Below, in pieces: positions 26,581 through 35,955 of a stretch of DNA of 35,955 nt. Origin of the DNA: Flavobacteriales bacterium UBA6772. GTDB taxonomy: Bacteria > Bacteroidota > Bacteroidia > Flavobacteriales > UBA7430. The DNA lies in NCBI GenBank assembly GCA_905182215.1, contig CAJJAI010000034.1, positions 1-35,955 on the forward strand. The letters run 5' to 3'. The notes beneath the pieces were generated by a model, which saw nothing but the letters and a program-made list of their open reading frames with translations, searched no databases and was not told the origin of the DNA. How positions within the stretch are numbered: the first letter of the stretch is position 1; each line of letters begins with the position of its first letter. The position numbers and the translations under genes were made by a program.

Positions 26581-29500
26581 TTAGTTCAAGTCGAAAAGTA
26601 GAGACATGTACATCATTCTACCAACACGAGGTCCTCCATATACTTGATATGAATTGTTGTTTAATAGGTTTGAAGCACCCAGTTTTATAGTCGCTTTAAT
26701 TTCTGGAATTGTTTTATTTATCTGCGCATCCAACTGGTCGTAACTAGGAACTTCTCCTGTAAATTGTGGAGATCCTTCGAAAATAAATCCTTGTACCCAT
26801 TTGTAGTTTGTGCTAAAGCCCCAATGTCTGGAAATTCCAAATAAATTAATATCTCTTACACCAAATCCTAAGTTGAATTTGTGTTCTGGAGTATTAAATG
26901 CAGGAATGATTGGATCATCAGCTCCTTTTTTATTTAATTTATTCCAAGAGTAGTTACCATTAATCGTCAAGTATTGATTGAAGAAGTAATTTAATCCTAG
27001 TGTAAACCCTTTGGTCGTTACTTTATCTTGTGCATTTGCTGCAACTCTGTATCCTTGAATTGATGGAAGGAGTAAATCATTGTAATTGTCTATAACCTGA
27101 CCCGTGTCTGTAGCCCAACCGTTTGCTACGTCTAATGAATCTGCTTCCATTGTTGAACCAAATCGAAAGGATGCTCCTGTTTGGTAACCAATAAAGTCTT
27201 CGTAAATACTATAGTAAAGACTAGCATCTACATAAAGTTTATTAAATAGAGTTGTTCTATAGCCTACTTCTATGGTTTTAACTTTTTCTGGTTTAATTGG
27301 GTCTACTTGCATGAACCCACCTTGAAGTGCACTCGGCTTTACCAGGGCACCAATAAAGTATTGTTCGAGAGAATCTATATTCACAAAATACTCATCGTAG
27401 CCAAATCCATTTATATTACCTAATAAAATAGCTGGTCCAATATCGTAGTTCAAATATTGATCTGTAAGTGTAGGGTTTCTAATAGCGGAAGAGAGCGAAA
27501 GTCTAAGAACATCTTTTTCTGAAGGTGTATACACAATAGATGCTGCGGGAGAGAATAAGTAATCGAAGTTTTGATTTTTATCCATTCTTGCGGAAGCAGA
27601 AAGTTTTAAAGTTTCACTAAAGAAATCTCTTTGGTATCCAGCATACACTCCGTATTCTTTATTGGTGATAACTAAATCTTCAATAGTTGTATCTATTACA
27701 AATATGTGTGTTGTATCTATAATTTCTACAAATTCGGGAACCCATTGCGTTCCTATATTTACTATAGAGGTATCTAATTCTAGTATTGGATTTCCGGTAT
27801 CGTCGAACAAATACCGATCGTTATAGTGTTGTATAAAACCATCTTCAAAAATACTACCGTCAGAATCTGGAGCGTACATTCGTGCATTTGCACCAACTGT
27901 AAATCGGTTTTCACCCACTTCGAATTTGTATTCTGCTTGTGCATGGTACAATTTAGATCTATCGTAGAATTTAGTCCCACCTACTAAATTTCCATTTTTA
28001 TCGTAGCGAGTTTGTGAGGTAATGTCATTAAAGGCTTGTTGAAAATCTGCTGAATCTGGGTGTAAAAAGCTATAGTTTTGTTGACCAACAATATTATTCA
28101 CATAACTTTCTGTTTGTTGGTGAAAAGCAGAAATTGAATCTTGATTTAAGTCTATTATACCGTTCATGCTAGAAAACCAATTTTCATAAGCATTTTCTAT
28201 ATAGATTAAATTACCTTCATCATCGTATATATAATCTCCATTTTCATCTGTTTCGTAATACTGCAAATCGTTGATGTCGATCCATCCGGGTAAACCTAAT
28301 ATTTTAGGGTAAATATCGGTAGTCCAATAGGTTCCATAGGCTTGACTCCAGTCTCTATCACTTAGGTGTCTGTTTTGGAGCGACCTTGCTGTTGCTACAG
28401 CATCGTAGGTATTTCCTGCATCTTCGTGTGTTTCATACAAACGAATAAAGAATTTATCTTTTTGTCTAAATTCTAAACGATTTTGAAAGAATTGTAAACC
28501 TTTTAAACTGTATCTATTATCACCCTGATAAACGGTTGTACCCGTACCATAATTTGTAGCATAAATTAATTCGGTTTTTACAGTTGGCTTATAATATAAA
28601 GCCATATTCATTTTAACATTTTCTGTGTTGTAATCTACTAGGTCTTTTTCCTCATATCCAGTACGGTGAAAGGTTCCCAATCCAGGGAATGAACCAAAGT
28701 TAGAGTAGGTTTTGTAATACTCATCACCATATCTATTTACAGCATCGTATCCTCCAGGGTTTGTTGTTAAAGAAGGAGAGTCGAATGCTTGTTCGTAATT
28801 GTTGGCTACCCAATCGTCGGCTACCATTCTATAGAAATTAAATTTCGCACCAAAAATATCTTCTCCATCTTTATTCTTAAATACCTGAGCATACCGCCAA
28901 GAAATTTCTCCTAAATTTCTTGCTCCACCTTTATATTGTGCAGAAAAACCTGGAAACTGAAATGGATCTTTTGTTTCCATACTAATAACACCGTTAAAAG
29001 CATTGGGACCATAAAGAGCAGAATTTGCTCCCACAATAATTTCAACTTTCTTAAGATCTAATTCCGATGAGCCTAAAAAGTTACCTAAAGCAAAATTCAA
29101 TCCAGGAGATTGATTATCTACTCCATCAATAATTTGAAGTGAACGTACAGGTGAGGTAGAATTAAAACCTCTTGTATTTATAATTTTAAATCCTAAACTG
29201 GCAGAAGTTACGTCTACACCTTTAAGTGCACCTAATCCTTCGTAAAAACTAGCAGCAGGAGTTTCCTTAATTGCCAAAATATCTAAGACTTCTACTGTAA
29301 TAGCAGATTGTTTTTGTTTTTTTGTAAGGCGAGAATCTGTAATTACAATTTCAGATAAAATGGAATTGTCTTCTCCCAAGTAGATTTTAATAGCTTCTGT
29401 AGAGCTTACCGAAATAACTTTTTTCTCAAAACCAATAAATGAAACCTCAATATCTATAGGGAGGTTTGATACTTCTAGTTGAAAAAAACCATCGAAGTCA

Positions 29501-29661
29501 GTCATTGTTCCTATAGCAGTGCTAGGAATGATTACATTAGCTCCAATTAAAGTTTCTTTACTGTTTTTATCGTAAACAACTCCTTTAATAATGTGTTGAG
29601 CGAACAATTGTTGTCCCATTAAGAAGAGAAATGAATAAAGAAGAACGGTTTTTAATTTCAT
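26581..29661 (-). CDS. TonB-dependent outer membrane receptor with N-terminal carboxypeptidase-like regulatory domain
   Basis: Listed ORF starts at 29706; likely start is 29661 (MKLKTVLLYSFLFLMGQQLFAQHIIKGVVYDKNSKETLIGANVIIPSTAIGTMTDFDGFFQLEV). Plug domain RGFNSTSPVRSLQIIDGVDNQSPGLN...VEIIVGANSALYGPNAFNGVISMETKDP; beta-barrel C-terminus YMSLLFDLN. Confidence 0.9.
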   Translation of the reverse strand: MKLKTVLLYSFLFLMGQQLFAQHIIKGVVYDKNSKETLIGANVIIPSTAIGTMTDFDGFFQLEVSNLPIDIEVSFIGFEKKVISVSSTEAIKIYLGEDNSILSEIVITDSRLTKKQKQSAITVEVLDILAIKETPAASFYEGLGALKGVDVTSASLGFKIINTRGFNSTSPVRSLQIIDGVDNQSPGLNFALGNFLGSSELDLKKVEIIVGANSALYGPNAFNGVISMETKDPFQFPGFSAQYKGGARNLGEISWRYAQVFKNKDGEDIFGAKFNFYRMVADDWVANNYEQAFDSPSLTTNPGGYDAVNRYGDEYYKTYSNFGSFPGLGTFHRTGYEEKDLVDYNTENVKMNMALYYKPTVKTELIYATNYGTGTTVYQGDNRYSLKGLQFFQNRLEFRQKDKFFIRLYETHEDAGNTYDAVATARSLQNRHLSDRDWSQAYGTYWTTDIYPKILGLPGWIDINDLQYYETDENGDYIYDDEGNLIYIENAYENWFSSMNGIIDLNQDSISAFHQQTESYVNNIVGQQNYSFLHPDSADFQQAFNDITSQTRYDKNGNLVGGTKFYDRSKLYHAQAEYKFEVGENRFTVGANARMYAPDSDGSIFEDGFIQHYNDRYLFDDTGNPILELDTSIVNIGTQWVPEFVEIIDTTHIFVIDTTIEDLVITNKEYGVYAGYQRDFFSETLKLSASARMDKNQNFDYLFSPAASIVYTPSEKDVLRLSLSSAIRNPTLTDQYLNYDIGPAILLGNINGFGYDEYFVNIDSLEQYFIGALVKPSALQGGFMQVDPIKPEKVKTIEVGYRTTLFNKLYVDASLYYSIYEDFIGYQTGASFRFGSTMEADSLDVANGWATDTGQVIDNYNDLLLPSIQGYRVAANAQDKVTTKGFTLGLNYFFNQYLTINGNYSWNKLNKKGADDPIIPAFNTPEHKFNLGFGVRDINLFGISRHWGFSTNYKWVQGFIFEGSPQFTGEVPSYDQLDAQINKTIPEIKATIKLGASNLLNNNSYQVYGGPRVGRMMYMSLLFDLN

Positions 29662-29681
29662 CTGTAATTGCTTAGTTTCCT

Positions 29682-29689
29682 CAAAAATA
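29682..29689 (-). promoter_or_regulatory. Putative Bacteroidota -7 promoter element for the TonB receptor
   Basis: Minus strand TATTTTTG matches TAnnTTTG, about 20 bp before the inferred ATG at 29661. No convincing -33 TTTG found. Confidence 0.45.
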
Positions 29690-29690
29690 G

Positions 29691-29720
29691 TAAAATTATG
29701 ATGCACGCATCATAATTTTA
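29691..29720. promoter_or_regulatory. 14-bp-arm inverted repeat, candidate operator
   Basis: TAAAATTATGATGC-AC-GCATCATAATTTTA: perfect 14-bp arms, 2-nt spacer, abutting the putative -7 element. Confidence 0.6.
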
Positions 29721-29826
29721 CTAGTAACCTTTAAAGCAGTTTTGAAAACCAGTCCTAATTTAAAATAGTATTCATTGTCTCTGTAAATAGGCTCCGAATA
29801 CATTTAATGTGTTTAAAATTAAGTTT

Positions 29827-30528
29827 TTAGAAGTTGGGTTTGAGTAAGTAATTCTCGTAAAATTGATCGATTATTTGTAGTATTTCTTTTGGAGAATCTA
29901 CTACAGAAATAAGCTCTAAATCTATTTCACTTATAGTCCCTTCTTTTACAAGAGTTTCTCTTATCCAATTCATTAATCCACTCCAAAAGCTAGTGCCTAC
30001 TAGTATAATTGGAAATAAGTCCATTTTTTTAGTTTGAATAAGTGTAATTGCTTCAAACAATTCATCTAGTGTTCCCATTCCTCCTGGCATAACAACAAAT
30101 GCCTGAGAATATTTTACAAACATTACTTTTCGTACAAAAAAGTAATCGAAGTCGATGTTTTTATCATCGTCTATAAAAGGATTACTACTTGCTTCAAAAG
30201 GAAGGGCTATGTTGAGTCCTACTGATGGAGCTCCACCTAGTTTGGCACCTTTATTCCCTGCTTCCATAATTCCAGGGCCACCACCGGTAATTATACCGTA
30301 ACCATTTACCGAGAGTTCTTTTCCTATTGTAGTCGCTAATTGGTAGTATTTATTGTCAGGTTTCATTCTTGCCGAACCAAATATGGTTACACAAGGTCCT
30401 ATTCTACTCATTTTTTCGAAGCCATTTACAAACTCCGACATAATTTTAAATAGTTGCCAAGAATCTTTGGTCTTTATTTCATTCCACGTTTTATGTTTGA
30501 AATCTCGGTTTAATCTTTCTTTGTTCAT
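29827..30528 (-). CDS. TIGR00730/LOG family Rossmann-fold protein
   Basis: 233 aa; CVTIFGSARMKPDNKYYQLATTIGKELSVNGYGIITGGGPGIMEAGNKGA...FVVMPGGMGTLDELFEAITLIQTKK. Confidence 0.93.
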   Translation of the reverse strand: MNKERLNRDFKHKTWNEIKTKDSWQLFKIMSEFVNGFEKMSRIGPCVTIFGSARMKPDNKYYQLATTIGKELSVNGYGIITGGGPGIMEAGNKGAKLGGAPSVGLNIALPFEASSNPFIDDDKNIDFDYFFVRKVMFVKYSQAFVVMPGGMGTLDELFEAITLIQTKKMDLFPIILVGTSFWSGLMNWIRETLVKEGTISEIDLELISVVDSPKEILQIIDQFYENYLLKPNF

Positions 30529-30652
30529 AAATATTAATTTTATAATTCTTTCTAAGATATAAAATTTTTGAATACAAAAAGAATGTAATTTACTACAGTT
30601 CGCAATTGTAAATGAGAAATCAATTTACTCGATTTAGTAGATGTAAATCAAA

Positions 30653-32017
30653 TTAATACAGCCAATATTTATCTATTAAGTAGACTATAGATGCCATACT
30701 TGCAGCTCCTAATTCTAGTTCACGTTTGTTTACTTCTTCGAAAACATCGTTGTCAGAATGATGGTGGTCAAAGTATCGTTGTGAATCTGGTGATAATCCT
30801 ATTAAACAGATTTTATCGTCTTTTAATGGATTGATATCAACACCGGCAAAGCCCATTTTAAATTCATAGATTCCGTAAGGTTCAAATAAAGGTGCCCATT
30901 TTTTTATTGCATTAAATTGTTTTTGAGAACCATTTACTGAAAATCCTCTGGGAGAAAAACCTCCTCTATCGCTTTCTAAAGCCATTAAGTGTTTTTCGTT
31001 TTTTTCTGAGGCATTTTCTGCATAACTCAGACCTCCTCGGTTTCCATTTTCTTCATTCATAAATAAAACCACTCTAATCGTATGTTTAGGTTTTATGTTT
31101 AGCACCTTAAATAAATGTAAAACTTCAATAGATTGTACTATTCCAGCACCATCATCGTGAGCTCCTTCTCCTAAATCCCAAGAGTCTAAATGACCTCCGA
31201 CTGTTATGTATTCAGTAGGATATTTAGTGCCTCTTAGTTCTCCTATTACATTGTATGATATTTTATCAGGGTATGTTTTACAATAGGATTTTAAACTCAA
31301 TTCAAGTCCTTTAAAACTTTTAATGTTTTCACTCAAATAATCTGCCCCATTTGTAGATATCGCAAAAGCAGGAATAGAATCTGCCCCAGCTTCGTAGCCC
31401 ATACTTCCGGTGTGAGGGAAGTCGTCATTTCGAACATTCATAGAACGAACAATTATGGCTATAGCGCCTTTTTTTGCAGCCTCAATTGCTCCTGAATATC
31501 GCTGGTCTACACAAGATCCATAAGCACTAAACGTACTAATCTTTTTAGGGTCCATGGGTCTGTTGTAAAAAACAACTTTCCCTTTTACAATCGAGTCGGG
31601 TAATAAGTTTACTTGTTCTAAAGATTGAACTTCAATAACTTTTCCTTTAATAAATTGGTTCATTCCTGTAGCTACAGATCCACCTAAAGCACAAACATCT
31701 AACATGTTTTTACCTTTTTCATTGTAAAAGTATGCCTTTTCTCTTCTCCCTCTTTCCCAATGTGGTACGGTAATTTCCTGCAAGTAAACAGTATCAAGAC
31801 CAAGGTCGGCTAATGTATTTAACCCCCAAACAACCGCACTGTCAGCTTCTTCAGAGCCGCTTAAACGTGCTCCTATATTCTTACATAAATCTCTAAGGTT
31901 TTTATAGGCCTCACTTTCTGTTAATGCTACATCGTAGAGGCTACGAAGTGTTTTTTCATCTTGGGCATTTGTAGCGTTGCTTATTAATAAGCAGAATAGT
32001 AAGGTGAGAATTCTCAT
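30653..32017 (-). CDS. M28 family metallopeptidase with signal peptide and PA-domain-like insert
   Basis: 454 aa; TVGGHLDSWDLGEGAHDDGAGIVQSIEVLHLFK...VVLFMNEENGNRGGLSYAE...FDHHHSDNDVFEEVNKREL metal-binding motifs. Confidence 0.92.
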   Translation of the reverse strand: MRILTLLFCLLISNATNAQDEKTLRSLYDVALTESEAYKNLRDLCKNIGARLSGSEEADSAVVWGLNTLADLGLDTVYLQEITVPHWERGRREKAYFYNEKGKNMLDVCALGGSVATGMNQFIKGKVIEVQSLEQVNLLPDSIVKGKVVFYNRPMDPKKISTFSAYGSCVDQRYSGAIEAAKKGAIAIIVRSMNVRNDDFPHTGSMGYEAGADSIPAFAISTNGADYLSENIKSFKGLELSLKSYCKTYPDKISYNVIGELRGTKYPTEYITVGGHLDSWDLGEGAHDDGAGIVQSIEVLHLFKVLNIKPKHTIRVVLFMNEENGNRGGLSYAENASEKNEKHLMALESDRGGFSPRGFSVNGSQKQFNAIKKWAPLFEPYGIYEFKMGFAGVDINPLKDDKICLIGLSPDSQRYFDHHHSDNDVFEEVNKRELELGAASMASIVYLIDKYWLY

Positions 32018-32058
32018 GCTGTAATTTTTAGTAATGGTGGTGTAAGACTAGTCGAGGT

Positions 32059-32460
32059 TTAACTCCAAGAAAAAGAAATGTTACTGATTAAATCTGCTGA
32101 TAAAGACTTTGCCACTGGGCAAGTAAGTGCAGTTTTTTCAAGTATTTTTTTTGATTTATTATCAATAGAAATAGGTACAGAAATATGAATGTTAATCTGT
32201 GAAATTCTTCTTGGTTCAGATTCCATAATTTTTTCTGCTTCGGCAGTAGTTCCTTCAATAGAAATATTCATCTCATCAGCTTTTATACCCATAATGGTAA
32301 GCATACACGAAGCTAGTGCTGTAGCAACAAGGTCGGTGGGAGAGAAGGCCTCTCCTTTACCTTTATTGTCTGTTGGTGCATCTGTAATTATGCTATTCCC
32401 CGATTGAATGTGTGTCGCTTGTGTTCTTAATCCGTTCTGGTAAATTATTTTTGAAGTCAT
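32059..32460 (-). CDS. OsmC family protein
   Basis: 133 aa; FSPTDLVATALASCMLTIMGIKADEMNI and LTCPVAKSL motifs. Confidence 0.9.
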   Translation of the reverse strand: MTSKIIYQNGLRTQATHIQSGNSIITDAPTDNKGKGEAFSPTDLVATALASCMLTIMGIKADEMNISIEGTTAEAEKIMESEPRRISQINIHISVPISIDNKSKKILEKTALTCPVAKSLSADLISNISFSWS

Positions 32461-32536
32461 GTTGTGTCTTGTTAGCTACTGTATGTTTGTCTTAACTGCT
32501 TACGAGTAAAGTGAAATCTTAATTGATATGAATTAT

Positions 32537-33790
32537 TTACTTTCCTTCTATAATAAAAACCTTCATTTGGTTTCGAAGTTTTTTAGATACGGCACTGTAG
32601 GGCGCATTCACAATTTCATCTCCCTCTACTAGGCCCGAAATAATTTCTATATTTTGATCGTCTTGAATACCCGTTTCAACTTCAATTAATTTCACTTCTC
32701 CTTTAGAATAAACAAAAACACATTCGAACGCTTCCTTTGAACTTGTATCCTTACTATATTTATCTCTAGCATTCAATTCTACAACACTACTGTCTTTACG
32801 TGTAGTTACAGATTGTATAGAAACGAGTTTTATGTTTTCTTTTATTTGAGTTTTTATCGCTACCGAAGCGGTCATTCCAGGTCTAAATGGATGTTTATGT
32901 TTTGCTGTTAGATAGTCATACGACGCTTTTAGTATTCTTATCTTCACTTCAAAATTGGTAACCTGGTCAGCCGATGTACCCATTAAATTTGCCGAGTTTG
33001 CTATTTCTGTAACCATTCCTTCAAACTTATCTTTCATATATGCATCCACATTAACTTCAGCCTCATCACCCAATTTAACTCTAAGAACGTCGTTCTCGCT
33101 TACATCTACAACTACCTCCATGTAGCTGAGGTCTGCGATACGCAAAAGCTCTGTACCGGTCATCTGTGCTGTACCTACTACACGTTCTCCTTGTTCTACA
33201 TTTAGTCGAGAAATAGTACCCGAAATTGGAGCATAAATAGAAGTTCTATTTAAGTTGTTTTGTGCTTCTTTTAAAGATGCTTTAGAACTCTCTACACTAA
33301 ACTGACTAGCTTCAACAGCTAGTTGTGCAAGCTCGTAAGCGTTCTGACTATTCTCATATTCTAAAGACGAAATAGCCCCTTGTTTAAATAGGTTGTTATT
33401 TCTGAAATAATTGAGTTCTGTATTTTTTAACTGTGCTTTTTGCTGAGATAAATTAGACTGCATATTGTTTAGACTTGCAATCATTCGATCGAGGTTTGCA
33501 GCATATATTTCTGGATTTATACGCAAAAGTAAATCTCCTTGCTCTACCCAGTCTCCTTCTTGAATGGTTAATTCTGTAATTTCTCCCGATACATCTGGAG
33601 AGATTTTTACTTCCATTTCGGGTTGGATTTTCCCATTTGCTGGAACGGTTTCTACAATTGTACCTAAGAATACATTTTCAGTTTCGACACTCAGCAAGTC
33701 TATCCCTCCAATAAACCCATTTTTCTTTGCGGCTATTAGTGCTACTAGAACAATTGCTATACTTACAATTACTATTGACTTTTTTTTCAT
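32537..33790 (-). CDS. HlyD/MacA-like periplasmic adaptor (membrane fusion protein)
   Basis: 417 aa; N-terminal TM, GTIVETVPANGKIQPEMEVKISPDVSGEITELTIQEGDWVEQGDLLLRINPE, coiled coil, IYAPISGTISRLNVEQGERVVG. Confidence 0.9.
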   Translation of the reverse strand: MKKKSIVIVSIAIVLVALIAAKKNGFIGGIDLLSVETENVFLGTIVETVPANGKIQPEMEVKISPDVSGEITELTIQEGDWVEQGDLLLRINPEIYAANLDRMIASLNNMQSNLSQQKAQLKNTELNYFRNNNLFKQGAISSLEYENSQNAYELAQLAVEASQFSVESSKASLKEAQNNLNRTSIYAPISGTISRLNVEQGERVVGTAQMTGTELLRIADLSYMEVVVDVSENDVLRVKLGDEAEVNVDAYMKDKFEGMVTEIANSANLMGTSADQVTNFEVKIRILKASYDYLTAKHKHPFRPGMTASVAIKTQIKENIKLVSIQSVTTRKDSSVVELNARDKYSKDTSSKEAFECVFVYSKGEVKLIEVETGIQDDQNIEIISGLVEGDEIVNAPYSAVSKKLRNQMKVFIIEGK

Positions 33791-35094
33791 AGTTCGAATT
33801 TTAGACTGGTATAGAATTCATATAGTTTTACTTTAAAAATCAAGTCATATTTCGCTTGTAGCGCATCCGACTCTGCTTTTATTAGTTGGTTTTTGGCCTC
33901 GTTAAATTCATAACTGTTCACCATCCCCAATGTGTAACGCGTATTAATGTATGTAAAGGATTCTTTATAGGCGAGAATAGCTTTTTTAGCTGCATTGTGT
34001 TTTTTATATGCGGCTATCTGATCAGTGTATCCCTGCTCCATATTTTTCCGGAGTTTATTTTTTGCCTGTTGTGTGTTTAATAGGCTGTTTTCAATTTGTA
34101 TTTTACTTTGCTTTATGGAGGTTCGTGTAGCCCATTTGTTAAATATTGGAATGTTCAAACTAATAATTTGAGAGGATCTTTGGTTGTTCGTCAGTTGTTC
34201 TTTAAACATATCCTCCGCTTCTTTCACATAAAAAGTGTTGATACTTGTAGCCCAACTAAGGGTAGGCATGTGACTAGATTGCGCAATTTTTAAATCGTAT
34301 TGAGCACTTTCTATTTCTAACTCAGCAGATTTTATACTACTCTGAGTACTTAAAGCTTTTTCGAAATCTAAATCTATATTCTCTTGAATCTCGAAATCTA
34401 CTACTTCTAGATCTAGTTTTAATAGATTTAAATTCCTATAGTTTTCTAAGTCTAATAACTGTGCTAATTGAAGTTTAGACAAGGTCAGTTGGTTTTCTGC
34501 TTGTACTAACTGTTGTTCTTCAAGAGCCAACTGCGATTGAATATTCAGTAATTCTCCACGCGCCAACGAACCCGCATCAACTAAAGTATTAATACGAGTT
34601 TCTTGCGTTTGTGTTAATAAAAGTTGTTTCTCTGAAGTGCTGTATAACTCGTGATTAAAAAGGATTTGTAAATAACTTAAAGCAATAGAGCTTATCAAGT
34701 CGTTTTTTGCAGTTTCTAAATCGTAGGTGCTCCTTAATACTTCTGTTGCTGCTTTTTTTAACTGATTTACATTTTTAAAACCAGAGAATAAAGTGAAATT
34801 AGTAGAATAAGATAAATTTAAAATTGAAGTTTCCGTAGTGGACCTAATATTGGTCAGTGGATTTTCTACTAATCCTTTATTTTGATTGAAAGAGTTGCTT
34901 GCGTTTATTGATGGTAAAAACTGTAGCTTAGATTGTAGATGTAGACTTTCTTTAATGTCTATATTTAACTCAGCCTGTTTTAATGAAATGTTGTTTGTTA
35001 ATGCATGCGCTATACAGTCTTCTAAACTCCATATTTGTTGAGCATGTAATGAACTAAAGGAGAATATAAGAGCCAGTATGCTTACTAATTTCAT
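33787..35094 (-). CDS. TolC family outer membrane efflux protein
   Basis: 435 aa; signal peptide; WSLEDCIAHALTNNISLKQAELNIDIKESLHLQSKLQFLPSINASNS; duplicated coiled-coil OEP pattern. Overlaps adaptor start by 4 bp. Confidence 0.9.
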   Translation of the reverse strand: MKLVSILALIFSFSSLHAQQIWSLEDCIAHALTNNISLKQAELNIDIKESLHLQSKLQFLPSINASNSFNQNKGLVENPLTNIRSTTETSILNLSYSTNFTLFSGFKNVNQLKKAATEVLRSTYDLETAKNDLISSIALSYLQILFNHELYSTSEKQLLLTQTQETRINTLVDAGSLARGELLNIQSQLALEEQQLVQAENQLTLSKLQLAQLLDLENYRNLNLLKLDLEVVDFEIQENIDLDFEKALSTQSSIKSAELEIESAQYDLKIAQSSHMPTLSWATSINTFYVKEAEDMFKEQLTNNQRSSQIISLNIPIFNKWATRTSIKQSKIQIENSLLNTQQAKNKLRKNMEQGYTDQIAAYKKHNAAKKAILAYKESFTYINTRYTLGMVNSYEFNEAKNQLIKAESDALQAKYDLIFKVKLYEFYTSLKFEL

Positions 35095-35166
35095 AGTAGT
35101 AGAATTGTTTGATTTCCTACAAATATACTAATATTGTTTAGGCTAACGTGTTAACAGGTGTTAAGA

Positions 35167-35403
35167 CTATTGTTCTTTTTCTAAAGCTTTTTTATGACGG
35201 TACCAAAAGTAAAATCCTACACCAATAAGTATGTAGGGAAATACCATTATATAAAGTATTCCAGCGTTTAAACCAGATCCTTGCGAATTCCCTCCAGCAA
35301 CACTTGTTTCGGCTACAGCCTTACACATGGAGCATCCTTGAGCAAATAAATTACTTGCAAAAAGTATAAATGTTACAAAGAGTATGGTGGCCTTTTTTTG
35401 CAT
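35167..35403 (-). CDS. Small membrane protein with CxxC (CSMC) motif
   Basis: ORF listed from 35484; likely start 35403 (MQKKATILFVTFILFASNLFAQGCSMCKAVAETS...ILYIMVFPYILIGVGFYFWYRHKKALEKEQ). Start overlaps the DUF420 stop by 1 nt (TAATG). Confidence 0.75.
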   Translation of the reverse strand: MQKKATILFVTFILFASNLFAQGCSMCKAVAETSVAGGNSQGSGLNAGILYIMVFPYILIGVGFYFWYRHKKALEKEQ

Positions 35404-35927
35404 TATAAAGTATAATACGGAGAAATCATAAAGTAAACTACAACCCCTGTAAATGTTACGTAAATCCAAATTGGCATACTCCATTTGGTGATCTTTTTAT
35501 GAGCTGGAATATCTCCTACTAACGCCTTGTGAAACGAAAGTAAGATCAATGGCAATACAATAGTAGCTAAGATTATATGACTTACTAATATGAAAAAGTA
35601 AAGTGGTCTTAGTGGATTGTCTGCAGGGTATTTTGTCTCTACTCCAAACGAGTGGTAAGTTACGTAAGAGAGTATAAATAAAGCTGAAAGCGTGAATGCT
35701 GTAAGATTCAATTTTTTATGTAAATCAACCTTGTTTTGCTTTATGGCTCTAAGTGAAATTAATAGAAGAACGAAGCATGTAGCATTGATGCTTGCATGTA
35801 ACTTAGGTAAATGTTTTACAAATGCAGGAATGTTTTCTGCTTGGGGTAGATTATACAATAACACAACCAATCCTAAAACTGCTGCAGAAACGATATATAT
35901 TAAACGAGTAATTTTTTTGTTGTCCAT
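35403..35927 (-). CDS. DUF420 domain-containing membrane protein
   Basis: 174 aa, four or more TM segments; LHASINATCFVLLLISLRAIKQNKVDLHKKLNLTAFTLSALFILSYVTYHSF...HIILATIVLPLILLSFHKALVGDIPAHKKITKWSMPIWIYVTFTGVVVYFM. Confidence 0.85.
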   Translation of the reverse strand: MDNKKITRLIYIVSAAVLGLVVLLYNLPQAENIPAFVKHLPKLHASINATCFVLLLISLRAIKQNKVDLHKKLNLTAFTLSALFILSYVTYHSFGVETKYPADNPLRPLYFFILVSHIILATIVLPLILLSFHKALVGDIPAHKKITKWSMPIWIYVTFTGVVVYFMISPYYTL

Positions 35928-35955
35928 CTTAGTTTTTCTCTTTTAATAATTTTTT

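Noticed and set aside
26581-29661. TonB receptor considered as a SusC/SusD polysaccharide utilisation locus
   Set aside because: No SusD-like lipoprotein or glycan-degrading enzymes adjacent; the neighbours are T9SS proteins and a LOG-family protein.

Overview
AT-rich chromosomal segment typical of Bacteroidota (Flavobacteriia-like), judged from T9SS C-terminal sorting domains, a TonB receptor with an N-terminal carboxypeptidase-like domain, and TAnnTTTG-type -7 elements. Most of it is ordinary metabolism and transport. Contents in order: a truncated ftcD, a SulP transporter, a decayed secreted lipase, a tight paaZ / enoyl-CoA hydratase / fused 2-oxoacid dehydrogenase E1 operon, a monoacylglycerol-lipase-like hydrolase divergent from glpK-glpD, paaY, an EEP-family phosphatase, pcm, a lipoprotein plus initiating sugar transferase, a 3-hydroxyacyl-CoA dehydrogenase, tRNA-Pro(TGG), a CAP-domain protein, trxB, two large T9SS-secreted modular proteins, a TonB-dependent receptor, a LOG-family protein, an M28 peptidase, an OsmC protein, an HlyD/MacA-like adaptor with TolC, a small CxxC membrane protein and a DUF420 protein. 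No CRISPR array, rRNA, transposase, phage or recognised defence system was seen. The items most worth follow-up are: (i) the lipase pseudogene with three independent kinds of lesion; (ii) a cupredoxin/hydrolase-like/T9SS fusion whose apparent nucleophile Ser is Gly; (iii) Cys-rich and beta-sandwich-like modules, the latter shared between two neighbouring secreted proteins; (iv) a 14-bp-arm palindrome next to the TonB receptor promoter whose core 10-mer recurs upstream of glpK; (v) the E1-paaZ operon. I found nothing that I can call a new system with confidence.
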